The notes: generated by a model from the letters alone, not told the origin. 64,000 nucleotides of DNA from Comamonadaceae bacterium (GCA_029255645.1 JANLJE010000012.1:27338-91337), one strand, 5' to 3'. Counted from the stretch's first letter, positions 17,936-26,906 are shown. Made by a program: numbers and translations.

Positions 17936-19447
17936 CTAGACAAACTGGGCGGCCCCGATGATGGCCAGGAGCAGGGCGATCACCAGCAGCCAGCGGTTTT
18001 GCTGATCCTGGGCGGCGATCAGACGTTCGAGCTGGGGCGCCAGATCGGCGCGGGGCGGCCGGGCCAGGGCCTGGTACACGAGGCGCGGCAGCTGCGGCAG
18101 GCTACGCGCCCACTGGGGCGCCTCCTGTCGCACGCCCTTCAAGGCGCCGCGCCAGCCGATCTGTTCGCTCATCCAGCGTTCCAGAAAAGGCTTGGCGGTT
18201 TTCCACAGATCCAGGTCCGGGTTCAGCTGCCGGCCCAGGCCCTCGATGTTGAGCAAGGTCTTTTGCAGCATCACCAGCTGCGGCTGGATTTCCACATTGA
18301 AACGGCGGCTGGTCTGGAACAGGCGCAACAGGATTTTGCCGAAGGAAATATCCTTCAGGGGACGGTCGAAGATGGGTTCGCAGACGGCGCGGATGGCGGC
18401 CTCGAATTCATCCACCCGGGTGTTCTCCGGAGCCCAGCCCGATTCGATATGAACCTCCGCCACCCGCTTGTAGTCGCGGCGGAAGAAGGCGATGAAATTC
18501 TGCGCCAGGTAGTTCTTGTCGGAATCGGTGAGGGTGCCGACGATGCCGAAATCGAGGGCGATGTAGCGCCCGTCCGCATGGACGAAGATGTTGCCAGGGT
18601 GCATGTCGGCGTGGAAGAAACCGTCCCGTAACACCTGGGTGAAGAAAATTTCCACCCCGGCCATGGACAGCTGCTCCAGATCGATGCCCTGGGCGCGCAA
18701 CTCCTCGATCCGGGAAATGGGCGTGCCGTGCATGCGTTCCATCACCATCACCGTGGGGCCGCACCAGTCCCAGAACACTTCCGGGACCATCAACAGGGGC
18801 GAGCCCTCGAAATTGCGGCGCAGCTGCGAACAGTTGGCGGCCTCGCGCATCAGGTCGAGCTCGTCGCGCAGGTATTTGGCGAATTCCGCCACCACCTCCC
18901 GGGGCTTCAAGCGCTTGCCGTCGGCCCAGATTTTTTCCAGCAGCATCGCCGCCGCGTCCATCAGGGCCAGATCATGCTCGATGACGCCGTGCATGTTGGG
19001 GCGCAGGATCTTCACCGCCACCTCCTTGCCATCGGGCAGGCGGGCGAAATGGACCTGGGCGATCGAGGCCGAGGCCACCGGCACCGGGTCGAATTCGGTA
19101 AACACCTCGGAGGCGGGTTTGCCGTAGGCCTTTTCGATCTCTTTCAAGGCCAGTGCGGAGGAAAAGGGTGGCACCTGGTCCTGCAGCCGGGCCAGCTCGT
19201 CGGCGATGTCCTGGGGCAGCAGGTCGCGCCGGGTAGAGAGCATCTGGCCGAACTTGACGAAGATGGGCCCCAGATTTTCCAGGGCCTGGCGCAGGCGCAC
19301 GCCCCTGGGGAGGGCAAGATCGCGCCAGAACTGCAGGGCGTTGGCGAGCCGCGCCAGCCGCCCGGAGGGCTCTAGTTCGAGCACCATCGAATCCAGCCCG
19401 TATTGGCTGGCGACGGCGAGAATCTTGATGAGACGGAAAAGGCGCAT
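17936..19447 (-). CDS. ubiB: UbiB, atypical kinase/ATPase of ubiquinone biosynthesis
   Basis: A 503-residue ABC1/ADCK/UbiB-family protein needed for ubiquinone synthesis. Family hallmarks are present: the KxGQ motif ([12 protein letters not shown]), the alanine-rich ASIAQVH loop, the catalytic HADMHPGN segment, DFG in [10 protein letters not shown], and a single C-terminal transmembrane helix that tethers it to the inner membrane. The start at 19447 fits the conserved N-terminus. It is followed closely by the SNF2 helicase gene. The usual ubiE-ubiJ neighbours are not in the window, as its upstream neighbour is an alcohol dehydrogenase. Confidence 0.93.
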   Translation of the reverse strand: MRLFRLIKILAVASQYGLDSMVLELEPSGRLARLANALQFWRDLALPRGVRLRQALENLGPIFVKFGQMLSTRRDLLPQDIADELARLQDQVPPFSSALALKEIEKAYGKPASEVFTEFDPVPVASASIAQVHFARLPDGKEVAVKILRPNMHGVIEHDLALMDAAAMLLEKIWADGKRLKPREVVAEFAKYLRDELDLMREAANCSQLRRNFEGSPLLMVPEVFWDWCGPTVMVMERMHGTPISRIEELRAQGIDLEQLSMAGVEIFFTQVLRDGFFHADMHPGNIFVHADGRYIALDFGIVGTLTDSDKNYLAQNFIAFFRRDYKRVAEVHIESGWAPENTRVDEFEAAIRAVCEPIFDRPLKDISFGKILLRLFQTSRRFNVEIQPQLVMLQKTLLNIEGLGRQLNPDLDLWKTAKPFLERWMSEQIGWRGALKGVRQEAPQWARSLPQLPRLVYQALARPPRADLAPQLERLIAAQDQQNRWLLVIALLLAIIGAAQFV

Positions 19448-19581
19448 GGCAGGGCTAAAAAATCAAGCGGTCAAGTTTAGCCTGAAAAGTGAGGCAAGTC
19501 GCGGATTTCAGGGACAGGATTGCCTGGCGAGACCCGAACCCCCCACCCCGCGCCCTTGGCCCCTTGGCTCCAGTGACCCGC

Positions 19582-19611
19582 AAAAAAAAGCCTGGCGGAT
19601 GAGCGCCAGGC
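19582..19611 (-). terminator. Intrinsic terminator of the alcohol dehydrogenase gene
   Basis: On the minus strand an 8-bp perfect stem (GCCTGGCG paired with CGCCAGGC, 6-nt loop) is followed directly by a run of eight T. It lies 22 bp after the dehydrogenase stop codon. Confidence 0.88.
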
Positions 19612-19632
19612 GGGTGCGAAACGAAGGGTGGC

Positions 19633-20730
19633 TCAGGGCTTGATGGCGATCTTCAGGACGCCGTCGCGCTGATGGGCAAACAGATCATAGGCAGCCACGA
19701 TGTCATCGAGAGCGTACTTGTGGGTCACCAGCACGCCCAGGTCGAGCCGCTCCGCTGCCAGCACATTCATCAAGCGGCGCATGCGCTCCTTGCCGCCCGG
19801 GCAGAGCGCGGTATTGATGCGGTAATCCCCCAGGCCGGCGGCAAAGGCGCCCAGGGGAATGCTCAGGTCGCTCGAATACACCCCGAGGCTGGACAGGGTG
19901 CCGCCCGGCTTCAGGACCTTCAGGGCGGATTCAAACGTGGATTGCGTCCCCAGGGCTTCGATGGAGGAATCGGCGCCGCGCCCGCCGGTCAGCTTCATGA
20001 CTTCATCGACCACGTCGCAGTTGCGGAAATTGAGGGTCACGTCGGCGCCCAGCACCTTGGCGATGCCGAGGCGATGGTCGTTGCCATCGACGGCGATGAT
20101 CGTGGTCGCCCCCAGCAGCCGGGCGCCGGCGGTGGCGCACAGCCCGATCGGGCCCTGGGCGAACACCACCACGGTATCGCCGAGTTTGATGTTGGCATTT
20201 TCGGCGCCCTTGAAGCCGGTGGACATGATGTCCGGACACATCAGCACCTGCTCGTCGGTGAGGCCGTCGGGGATCGGCGCCAGGTTGCCCTGGGCATCGG
20301 GCACCAGCACGTATTCCGCCTGGGTGCCGTCGATCATGTTGCCGAAACGCCAGCCGGCGGTGGCCTTGTAGCCGTGACAGCCGCACTTGCCGGATTCGAT
20401 CAGATAGCTGCCATCCTGGGAAGGAACACCGTCCTGGGCGGCATAGGAATTGAAGTTGGGGCAGATCGCCCCGGCCAACACCCGCTGGCCTTCGTGGTAA
20501 CCGCGCACGGCGCTGCCCAGCTTCTCGATCACCCCGACCGGCTCGTGCCCCACGGTAAGGCCCTTGGCCACCGGATATTCGCCCTTGAGAATGTGGATAT
20601 CGGTGCCGCAGATGGTCGTGGTCGTGATGCGGACCAGGGCCTCGTTGGGGCCGACATCGGGAATCGGCTTCTCGGCCAGTTCGATGCGTCCGGGTGCGAC
20701 AAAAACTGCGGCTCTCATCATGCTTGCCAT
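19633..20730 (-). CDS. Zinc-dependent alcohol dehydrogenase (medium-chain family)
   Basis: A 365-residue NAD(P)-dependent dehydrogenase oxidising alcohols or reducing aldehydes or ketones. Catalytic-zinc ligands are in TICGTDIH and GHEPVGV, and the Rossmann fold begins with VVFAQGPIGLCA. The overall sequence resembles the secondary-alcohol (isopropanol) dehydrogenase branch. An unusual ICPNF/GKCGCHG insertion replaces the structural-zinc loop. The start at 20730 is chosen from AGGAG 7 nt upstream; the frame stays open to 20892 but that extension overlaps the argS start region. It is monocistronic, with its own terminator, and divergent from argS. Confidence 0.88.
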   Translation of the reverse strand: MASMMRAAVFVAPGRIELAEKPIPDVGPNEALVRITTTTICGTDIHILKGEYPVAKGLTVGHEPVGVIEKLGSAVRGYHEGQRVLAGAICPNFNSYAAQDGVPSQDGSYLIESGKCGCHGYKATAGWRFGNMIDGTQAEYVLVPDAQGNLAPIPDGLTDEQVLMCPDIMSTGFKGAENANIKLGDTVVVFAQGPIGLCATAGARLLGATTIIAVDGNDHRLGIAKVLGADVTLNFRNCDVVDEVMKLTGGRGADSSIEALGTQSTFESALKVLKPGGTLSSLGVYSSDLSIPLGAFAAGLGDYRINTALCPGGKERMRRLMNVLAAERLDLGVLVTHKYALDDIVAAYDLFAHQRDGVLKIAIKP

Positions 20731-20820
20731 GGTCATTCTCCTGTCATTGGGGTGGCTGGGGCATCCAGTGTAGGCGCAAACCACGGCAGCAACAACGCTG
20801 CCTTGCGGCATCGTTGCCAG

Positions 20821-20847
20821 TGGCAATCCGGTCTGTCTGGGTATAAT
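20821..20847 (+). promoter_or_regulatory. Candidate sigma-70 promoter of argS
   Basis: A perfect TATAAT lies at 20842-20847, 29 bp before the argS ATG. TGGCAA at 20821-20826 could be a weak -35 element, but with only 15 bp spacing. The -10 call is firm; the -35 is doubtful. Confidence 0.45.
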
Positions 20848-20875
20848 TCCCCCCTTTGCCTTCGCCAAAAATTCA

Positions 20876-22642
20876 ATGGCCCACGATTCCAAGACTCAAT
20901 TGACCGCCCTGCTGCAGCAGGCCCTGGCCAGCGTCGCCCCCGCTGCGGCGGACACTCCGATCCAGCTGGAGCGCCCCCGGGACCCGGGCCACGGCGACTT
21001 TGCCACCAACCTGGCGATGCAGCTGGCCCGGGCCCTGAAGAAGAATCCGCGCGAGATCGCCCAGCGCCTCCTTGCCGAACTGCCTGTTTCCAGCCTGGTG
21101 GTCAAGGCCGAGGTGGCCGGGGCCGGCTTCATCAATTTCACCCTCGATTCCGGCAGCAAGACCCGCGCGGTCAAGACCGTGCTGGAAGCCGGCGAGGCAT
21201 TTGGCCGCTCCCGCCTGGGCGGCGGCCAGAAGGTGCAGGTGGAATTCGTCTCCGCCAATCCCACCGGGCCGCTCCATGTCGGCCATGGCCGCGGCGCCGC
21301 CTACGGGGCCAGCCTCTCCAGCCTGCTGGCCTATGCCGGCTGGGACGTGACCCGGGAGTATTACGTCAATGACGCGGGCCGGCAGATGGACATCCTGGCC
21401 CTCTCCACCTGGCTGCGCTACCTCGAACTGCATGGCATCTGCAGCATCGACTTTCCTCCCAACGGCTACCAGGGCGACTATGTGCGCAGCATGGCCGAAC
21501 AGCTGAAAACCGCCAGGGCCGACCGCTATGTGCGCCCCGCCGAAGCCGTGCTGGCCGCTACCCCGGGCATCCCCGACCCCGCCCGGGACGACCCGGAAGC
21601 CAAGGCCCAGCGGGAGAGCCACCTGGATGCCCTGATCGCCAACGCCAAGGCCCTGCTGGGCGAGGACTGGCACGCGGTGCACCAGCACGCCCTGACGCAG
21701 CAGCTCTCCGACGGGCGCAGCGACCTGGAGGAATTCGGCGTTCATTTCGATGTCTGGTTCTCCGAAAAGTCCCTGTTCGATACCGGCCTCGTGGCCCGCT
21801 GTGTCGAGAAACTGGAAAACGCCGGCTACCTCTACGTCCAGGACGGCGCCAAGTGGTTCAAATCCACCGCCTTCGGCGACGAGAAGGACCGGGTGGTGCA
21901 GCGCGAGAACGGCATCTACACCTATTTCGCCTCCGACATCGCCTACCACCTCAACAAGTACGAGCGCGGTTTCGACAGGATCATCGACATCTGGGGCGCC
22001 GACCACCACGGCTACATTGCCCGGGTCAAGGGCGCCATTCAAGCCTTGGGACTCGATCCGGAAAAATTGCAGGTGGTGCTGGTCCAGTTCGCCGTGCTCT
22101 ACCGCAACGGCCAGAAGGCCTCCATGTCCACCCGCTCCGGCGAGTTCGTCACCCTCAGGGAGCTGCGCGACGAGGTGGGCAACGACGCCTGCCGCTTCTT
22201 CTATGTGCTCAGGAAGGCCGACCAGCATCTCGACTTCGACCTCGACCTGGCCAAGAGCCAGAGCAACGAAAACCCGGTCTACTACATCCAGTACGCCCAC
22301 GCCCGGATCTGTTCGGTGATGAACCAGTGGGGCGGTGACGCCGCCAGTCTGACCGACGCCAGGCTGGCCCGGCTCGACAACCCCCGGGAACTGGCGCTGT
22401 CCTCCCGGCTCGCCGAGTTTCCCGAAGTCATCGAAGCCGCCGCCCGCGACCTGGCCCCTCATCAGGTGGCCTTCTACCTGAAGGACCTGGCCGCCGAGTT
22501 CCACGCCTGGTACAACGCCGAGCGGATGCTGGTGGAAGATCAAGAATTGAAGCTGGCCCGGGTGGCCCTGGCCGCCGCCGTGCGCCAGGTCATCCGCAAC
22601 GGCATGGGCATGCTGGGTGTATCCTGCCCGGCCAGCATGTAA
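20876..22642 (+). CDS. argS: Arginyl-tRNA synthetase
   Basis: Class I aminoacyl-tRNA synthetase charging tRNA-Arg. A 588-residue enzyme of normal length. The HIGH signature appears as HVGH inside SANPTGPLHVGHGRGA, the KMSKS loop is degenerate (KASMSTRSGEF) as expected for ArgRS, and the C-terminal anticodon domain ends in NGMGMLGV. Followed after 9 bp by the SPOR protein gene and then dsbA, so the three are probably one transcript. A large antisense open frame on the minus strand is a GC-rich shadow. Confidence 0.97.
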   Translation: MAHDSKTQLTALLQQALASVAPAAADTPIQLERPRDPGHGDFATNLAMQLARALKKNPREIAQRLLAELPVSSLVVKAEVAGAGFINFTLDSGSKTRAVKTVLEAGEAFGRSRLGGGQKVQVEFVSANPTGPLHVGHGRGAAYGASLSSLLAYAGWDVTREYYVNDAGRQMDILALSTWLRYLELHGICSIDFPPNGYQGDYVRSMAEQLKTARADRYVRPAEAVLAATPGIPDPARDDPEAKAQRESHLDALIANAKALLGEDWHAVHQHALTQQLSDGRSDLEEFGVHFDVWFSEKSLFDTGLVARCVEKLENAGYLYVQDGAKWFKSTAFGDEKDRVVQRENGIYTYFASDIAYHLNKYERGFDRIIDIWGADHHGYIARVKGAIQALGLDPEKLQVVLVQFAVLYRNGQKASMSTRSGEFVTLRELRDEVGNDACRFFYVLRKADQHLDFDLDLAKSQSNENPVYYIQYAHARICSVMNQWGGDAASLTDARLARLDNPRELALSSRLAEFPEVIEAAARDLAPHQVAFYLKDLAAEFHAWYNAERMLVEDQELKLARVALAAAVRQVIRNGMGMLGVSCPASM

Positions 22643-22651
22643 GGAGTTGCC

Positions 22652-23284
22652 ATGAGTCGCGATGTGAAATCCAGAAAACCCGCCCCCCGCAAGAAATCCG
22701 CTGGCGGCACCCTGATCGGCATGTTCATCGGCCTGGTGCTGGGGGTGGTGCTTGCCGCCGGGGTGGTCTGGTACATGAACAAATCCCCGACCCCCTTTGT
22801 CAACAAGGTCCAGCAGGCCCCCAGCAGCAGCACCAAGCCAGACCAGCCGCCCGTGGCCCTGCCCGGCAAGCCCGGCGACCCGGTGCCGGAAAAGCGCTTC
22901 CAGTTCTACGACATTCTGCCCGGCAAGGCCGAAGCGCTGCCTGGCAAGGCCGAAGCCGTAGCCGGCAAGGAATTACCCAGGACGGCGGAGGTCAAACCAG
23001 CCGACGCCAAGGACCCCGGAGAGGAGCCCAAAGCGGCCGCCGAGAAGCCCGGCAAGCCCCACTACCTGCAGGCCGGTTCCTTCAGCCGGGCCGAAGATGC
23101 CGACAACCTCAAGGCCAACCTGGCCATGATGGGTCTGGAAGCCTCGGTGCAGCAGGTGATGGTGCAGGACAAGACCTACTTCCGCCTGCGCCTGGGGCCC
23201 TATACCAAACTCGAGGACGCCAACAAGGTCCGGTCTGAACTGGCCAAGGCTGGCGTCGATACCGCCCTCATCCCGAAGGAGTGA
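22652..23284 (+). CDS. SPOR-domain membrane protein
   Basis: A 210-residue bitopic inner-membrane protein: basic N-terminus, one transmembrane helix (about 21-43), a low-complexity Pro/Lys/Ala linker, and a C-terminal SPOR domain (about 130-208; YLQAGSFSRAEDADNL, YFRLRLGPYTKLEDA). SPOR domains bind denuded septal peptidoglycan, so it probably acts in cell division like FtsN, which is often found next to argS. AAGGAG precedes the ATG. The linker contains a 21-bp duplication (PGKAEAL/PGKAEAV). Confidence 0.87.
   Translation: MSRDVKSRKPAPRKKSAGGTLIGMFIGLVLGVVLAAGVVWYMNKSPTPFVNKVQQAPSSSTKPDQPPVALPGKPGDPVPEKRFQFYDILPGKAEALPGKAEAVAGKELPRTAEVKPADAKDPGEEPKAAAEKPGKPHYLQAGSFSRAEDADNLKANLAMMGLEASVQQVMVQDKTYFRLRLGPYTKLEDANKVRSELAKAGVDTALIPKE
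22919..22960 (+). repeat. 21-bp near-perfect duplication in the SPOR protein linker
   Basis: Two adjacent 21-bp units encode PGKAEAL and PGKAEAV. A shorter related segment (AGKE) follows. In frame, in a disordered linker. Confidence 0.8.
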
Positions 23285-23286
23285 AT

Positions 23287-23931
23287 ATGCACGCGAGCCG
23301 CCGCCGTTTCCTGTCCGCCACCGCCCTGCTGGCCATTGGCGCCATTCCCCTGGCGACCGCTGCCCAGAGCAATCCGCAGAGCAATCCAGTATCCGGTCAG
23401 GATTACATCCTGCTGACCAGCCCCCAGATCAAGGAAGACCCGAAGAAGATCGAGGTGATCGAATTCTTCTCCTACGGCTGCGGCCACTGCAACGAATTTC
23501 ACCCCATGATCAAGGCCTGGGCCGCAAAGCAGCCCGCCGAGGTGGCTTTTCGCCGCGTGCCCGTGCTCTGGAATGCCGCCTGGGGCAACCTGGCCCGCCT
23601 CTACTACACCCTGGAGGCGACCGGCGACCTGGCGAAAATGGACGACGCCGTCTTTGCCGCCCTGCACGGCCAGCGCCTGCGTCTCTATGACGAAAAGAGC
23701 ATGAGTGAGTGGTATGTGCGCCAGGGCGGCGAGGCCAGGAAATTCTCCGACGCCTTCAATTCCTTTGGCGTCATGAGCAAGCTGAAGCGCGCCGAACAAC
23801 TCGGCAAGGCCATGGGCATCGACAGCGTTCCCACCCTCGTGGTGGAAGGCAAGTACCGCGTGCAGGGCAATGGCTTTGAACAACTGCTGGCCAACACCGA
23901 TGCCCTGATTGCCATGTCCCGCAAGAAGTGA
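23287..23931 (+). CDS. dsbA: Thiol:disulfide interchange protein DsbA
   Basis: Periplasmic oxidase that introduces disulfide bonds. A 214-residue thioredoxin-fold protein; the active site CGHC (residues 65-68) lies after FFSYG, and the cis-proline loop reads SVPTLV. The signal begins SRRRFLS, so export may use the twin-arginine route rather than Sec/SRP. The start at 23287 is supported by AAGGAG ending 5 nt upstream; the SPOR gene stop overlaps that Shine-Dalgarno. The signal/mature junction has a 9-bp duplication (SNPQSNP). The stop codon is the first element of a 10/11-bp repeat array. Confidence 0.92.
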   Translation: MHASRRRFLSATALLAIGAIPLATAAQSNPQSNPVSGQDYILLTSPQIKEDPKKIEVIEFFSYGCGHCNEFHPMIKAWAAKQPAEVAFRRVPVLWNAAWGNLARLYYTLEATGDLAKMDDAVFAALHGQRLRLYDEKSMSEWYVRQGGEARKFSDAFNSFGVMSKLKRAEQLGKAMGIDSVPTLVVEGKYRVQGNGFEQLLANTDALIAMSRKK

Positions 23932-24011
23932 TCCCGCAGTAATCCCGCAGTAATCCCGCGGTGATCCGCAGTGATCCCGCAGTGATCCGCAGTGATCCGC
24001 AGTGATCCCGC
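23927..24011. repeat. 10/11-bp tandem array starting on the dsbA stop codon
   Basis: Eight units of AGTGATCCCGC and its variants (AGTAATCCCGC twice, 10-bp AGTGATCCGC) follow head to tail. The TGA of the first unit is the dsbA stop. The mixed 10/11-bp period cannot be coding. Confidence 0.93.
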
Positions 24012-24066
24012 TCACGGCTGGCAGGGCGTTCAGCACCGGCGCCTCGTCCGCCGCCAGGCCCGGGGC

Positions 24067-24096
24067 GGCGCTTCAAGGCGCTTCAAGGCGCTTCAA
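24067..24096. repeat. 10-bp tandem repeat, three copies, over the NlpC/P60 stop codon
   Basis: GGCGCTTCAA occurs three times head to tail. The stop codon of the minus-strand NlpC/P60 gene (24093-24095) lies in the copy nearest the gene; the other two are 3' flank. It faces the dsbA array across about 55 bp. Confidence 0.9.
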
Positions 24097-24638
24097 TCGA
24101 AGTAGGTCCGGGCCTCCTCGAAGCGGCTGGCAAAGTAGCCGCTATCCAGCCGTTCGATCCTGACCTGGCCGTTCCTGGAAGGCGCATGCACGAAGCGCCG
24201 GTCGCCGATGTAGATGCCGACATGGGAGCGGGGCCGGTTGAGCGTGTTGAAAAAGACCAGGTCGCCGGGGCGCAGGCTCTGGTGCGTGACCGGGCGGCCC
24301 TTTTGCGCGAGGTCGGCGGCACTGCCGCTCAGCTGCACCGAAGCGGCCTGGGTGTAGATGTAGCTCACCATGCCCGAGCAATCGAGGCCCGCTTCCGGAT
24401 TCTTGCCGCCGAAACGGTAGCCGGTGCCGATCAGGCTCAAGGCATACATCACCACTTCCTTGCCCTGAGGCGTCGGCTCCAGGGCGCGGCGGGAGACGGC
24501 CGAACCCGTGTTGCTGCCGGTATTGCCGCCCGTATCGCCACCCCAGCTGCCGAAACTACCCAGGCCGCCGCAGCCGGCCAGCCCGAGCGCGGCGAGGAGG
24601 GCGCATAATAAGCCGCGCTGCCCAATCCACCTGCCCAT
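24093..24638 (-). CDS. NlpC/P60-family peptidoglycan hydrolase, lipoprotein
   Basis: A 181-residue cell-wall endopeptidase. The signal peptide ends in a lipobox (GLAGC), so it is anchored to a membrane by its N-terminal Cys. After a Gly/Ser/Thr-rich linker comes the C40 domain with catalytic Cys in DCSGMVSY, His in SHVGIYIG and the third polar residue in FVHAPS; all are present. It cleaves D-Glu-DAP type bonds in peptide stems, as Spr/NlpC do. The start at 24638 fits the signal peptide; the open frame to 24716 would bury it and overlap gabD. Convergent with dsbA. Confidence 0.88.
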   Translation of the reverse strand: MGRWIGQRGLLCALLAALGLAGCGGLGSFGSWGGDTGGNTGSNTGSAVSRRALEPTPQGKEVVMYALSLIGTGYRFGGKNPEAGLDCSGMVSYIYTQAASVQLSGSAADLAQKGRPVTHQSLRPGDLVFFNTLNRPRSHVGIYIGDRRFVHAPSRNGQVRIERLDSGYFASRFEEARTYFD

Positions 24639-24700
24639 ACCTGAGTGCCTTTCGAGAAAAACAGTCTCAAGTATGTATTTTTTCTGGAGATTTTCAAGCC

Positions 24701-26152
24701 ATGAAACTTCAATCACCGGAACTGCTCGTTACCCGCTGCCTGATCGGCGGCGCCTGGATCGAAGCCGATAGCGGCGCCACCCTGGCCGTCACCAACCCCG
24801 CCACCGGCGAGGAAATCGCCCGGGTGCCCGCCTGTGGCGCCACGGAAACCGGGCGGGCCATCGCCGCCGCCGCCGCCGCCCTGCCCGCCTGGCGGGAGCG
24901 CACCGCCAAAGCCCGGGCCCAGGTGCTGCTGCAATGGCTGCGGCTGATCCAGCAGCACACGGAAGACCTGGCCGCCCTGATCACCGCCGAAGGCGGCAAG
25001 CCCCTGGCGGAAGCCCGGGGCGAGGTGGCCTACGGCGCCAGCTTCGTGGAATGGTTTGCCGAAGAAGGCAAGCGGGCCTACGGGGAAACCGTGCCCAGCC
25101 CGGCAGCGGACAAGCGCCTCCTGGTGATCAAGCAGCCGGTCGGGGTCTGCGCCGCGATCACGCCCTGGAATTTTCCCCTCGCCATGATCACCCGCAAGGT
25201 GGCGCCGGCCCTCGCCGCCGGCTGCACGGTGGTGGTCAAGCCCGCCGGACAGACGCCGCTCACCGCCCTGGCCCTGGCGCGGCTGGCCGAGGCGGCGGGC
25301 TTTCCCGCCGGGGTGTTCAACCTCGTCACCGGCGACCCGGCCGCCATCGGCGGCGCCCTCACCGCCAGCCCGGTGGTGAGAAAGCTCTCCTTCACCGGCT
25401 CTACCGAAGTCGGGCGGCTGCTCATGGCCCAGAGCGCCCCGACCCTGAAGAAACTCTCCCTGGAACTAGGCGGCAACGCCCCCTTCATCGTCTTCGACGA
25501 TGCCGACCTGGATCAGGCCGTGGCCGGGGCCCTCGCCGCCAAGTACCGCAACTCCGGCCAGACCTGCGTCTGCGCCAACCGCTTTTTGGTCCAGGCCGGC
25601 ATCCACGACGCCTTCGCCGCCCGGCTGGCGGAACAGGTGGCGGCGCTCGTGGTGGGCGACGGTAGCGAACCCGGCACCCAGCAAGGGCCGCTCATCGACG
25701 CCAATGCCCTGGCCAAGGTCGAGGCCCATGTCGCCGACGCCCTGGAAAAAGGCGCCCGGCTGCTCACCGGCGGCCATCCCCACCCCCGCGGCGGCAACTT
25801 CTTCGAACCCACGGTGCTGGCCGGCGTCACCCCGGCCATGCGGGTGGCGCAGGAGGAAACCTTCGGCCCCGTGGCCCCCCTGTTCCGCTTCGAGACCGAG
25901 GCAGAAGCGATCCAGATGGCGAACGCCACCGAATACGGCCTGGCCGCCTACTTCTACAGCCGCGATGTCGCGCGCTGTTTCCGGGTCGGCGAGGCCCTGG
26001 AATATGGCATGGTGGGGATCAACACCGGCCTGATCTCCAACGAGGTCGCGCCCTTCGGCGGCATCAAGCAATCCGGCCTGGGCCGGGAAGGCTCCCGCCA
26101 CGGCCTGGACGAGTATCTGGAACTGAAATATCTCTGTTTCGACCTGAACTGA
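24701..26152 (+). CDS. gabD: Succinate-semialdehyde dehydrogenase (NADP-type)
   Basis: Oxidises succinic semialdehyde to succinate, as in GABA breakdown. A 483-residue aldehyde dehydrogenase with ITPWNFPLAM cofactor contacts, the general base in LELGGNAPF, the catalytic Cys in NSGQTCVCANR, and the GabD-type C-terminus with GGIKQSGLGREGS. A second Cys two residues after the nucleophile is common in GabD and may give redox control. Starts 62 bp from the divergent NlpC/P60 start. A small transporter gene follows 4 bp after the stop. No gabT lies nearby, so other semialdehydes are possible substrates. Confidence 0.88.
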   Translation: MKLQSPELLVTRCLIGGAWIEADSGATLAVTNPATGEEIARVPACGATETGRAIAAAAAALPAWRERTAKARAQVLLQWLRLIQQHTEDLAALITAEGGKPLAEARGEVAYGASFVEWFAEEGKRAYGETVPSPAADKRLLVIKQPVGVCAAITPWNFPLAMITRKVAPALAAGCTVVVKPAGQTPLTALALARLAEAAGFPAGVFNLVTGDPAAIGGALTASPVVRKLSFTGSTEVGRLLMAQSAPTLKKLSLELGGNAPFIVFDDADLDQAVAGALAAKYRNSGQTCVCANRFLVQAGIHDAFAARLAEQVAALVVGDGSEPGTQQGPLIDANALAKVEAHVADALEKGARLLTGGHPHPRGGNFFEPTVLAGVTPAMRVAQEETFGPVAPLFRFETEAEAIQMANATEYGLAAYFYSRDVARCFRVGEALEYGMVGINTGLISNEVAPFGGIKQSGLGREGSRHGLDEYLELKYLCFDLN

Positions 26153-26156
26153 TGCC

Positions 26157-26759
26157 ATGAACGACACCGCCAACTCCGGCCAGGGGGGCTGCGCCTGCAG
26201 CAGCACCGCCGCTGGGCTCGAAGCCCATACCCTGAAGTGGCTTCTGACCATCAACGCCCTGATGTTCGGGGTGGAAATCCTGGCGGGCTGGTGGGCCCAG
26301 TCCGCCGGGCTGCTGGCCGACGCCCTGGATATGCTCGCCGACGCGGCGGTGTACGGCCTTGCCCTTTACGCCGTGGGCCACGCTCCGGCCCTGCAACGCC
26401 GGGCCGCGCGGATGTCCGGCGGGCTGCAACTCATCCTGGCCCTGGGCATGCTGGCGGAGGTGGGGCGGCGCTTCTGCTTTGGCGCCGCGCCCCTGGGGGA
26501 GGCGATGATGGGGGTGGCCGTGCTGGCCCTGCTCGCCAATGTGGCCTGCCTGCTGCTCATCAGCCGGCACCGGCACGGGGGCGCCCACATGCAGGCCAGC
26601 TTCATCTTTTCCGCCAACGACGTGATCGCCAACCTCGGGGTGATCCTGGCCGGGGCCCTGGTGCTCTGGCTCGGCAATCCCTGGCCGGACTGGATCATCG
26701 GCACCCTGATCGGGCTGATCGTGCTGCATGGGGCCTGGCGCATCCTGAAGCTGCGTTGA
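26157..26759 (+). CDS. Short CDF-like cation transporter lacking the cytoplasmic domain
   Basis: A 200-residue integral membrane protein with about six helices, resembling only the membrane part of cation diffusion facilitators. The second-helix metal site is kept (LLADALDMLAD, an Asp-x3-Asp pair). In the fifth helix the usual His-x3-Asp reads F-S-A-N-D, so the His is missing. The N-terminus has a CxC (GCACSS) that could bind metal. There is no C-terminal metallochaperone-like domain; the chain ends right after helix six. Transport of a divalent or soft metal is inferred. It is coupled to gabD by a 4-bp gap. Confidence 0.7.
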   Translation: MNDTANSGQGGCACSSTAAGLEAHTLKWLLTINALMFGVEILAGWWAQSAGLLADALDMLADAAVYGLALYAVGHAPALQRRAARMSGGLQLILALGMLAEVGRRFCFGAAPLGEAMMGVAVLALLANVACLLLISRHRHGGAHMQASFIFSANDVIANLGVILAGALVLWLGNPWPDWIIGTLIGLIVLHGAWRILKLR

Positions 26760-26776
26760 CCGGCACCCGGATGGGG

Positions 26777-26824
26777 CTGGAAAACAGGCCGGAAAACGGC
26801 CTGGAAAACGGCCTGGAAAACAAC
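26777..26824. repeat. 12-bp tandem repeat, four copies, after the CDF-like gene
   Basis: Units of CTGGAAAACGGC and close variants occur four times, beginning 18 bp after the transporter stop codon. They lie before the promoter region of the symporter gene. Confidence 0.88.
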
Positions 26825-26847
26825 GGCCACGCAAGCCGCAATGTCTT

Positions 26848-26853
26848 TATAAT
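26848..26853 (+). promoter_or_regulatory. Candidate -10 element of the symporter gene
   Basis: A perfect TATAAT lies 53 bp before the symporter ATG, in an AT-rich stretch. No good -35 hexamer is seen 16-18 bp upstream. Confidence 0.35.
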
Positions 26854-26906
26854 CCGCCGTTTTCGGGCTGATTTTTCAGGCTTTTCCGGGTGGGGAAAAA
26901 GGCACC

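Noticed and set aside
20873-22543. Open frame antisense to argS
   Set aside because: argS is complete and canonical on the plus strand; the antisense product is low-complexity Gly/Val/Leu/His.
13683-24011. CRISPR array at the tandem repeats
   Set aside because: Units are 10-11 bp, directly abutting, with no unique spacers and no cas genes.
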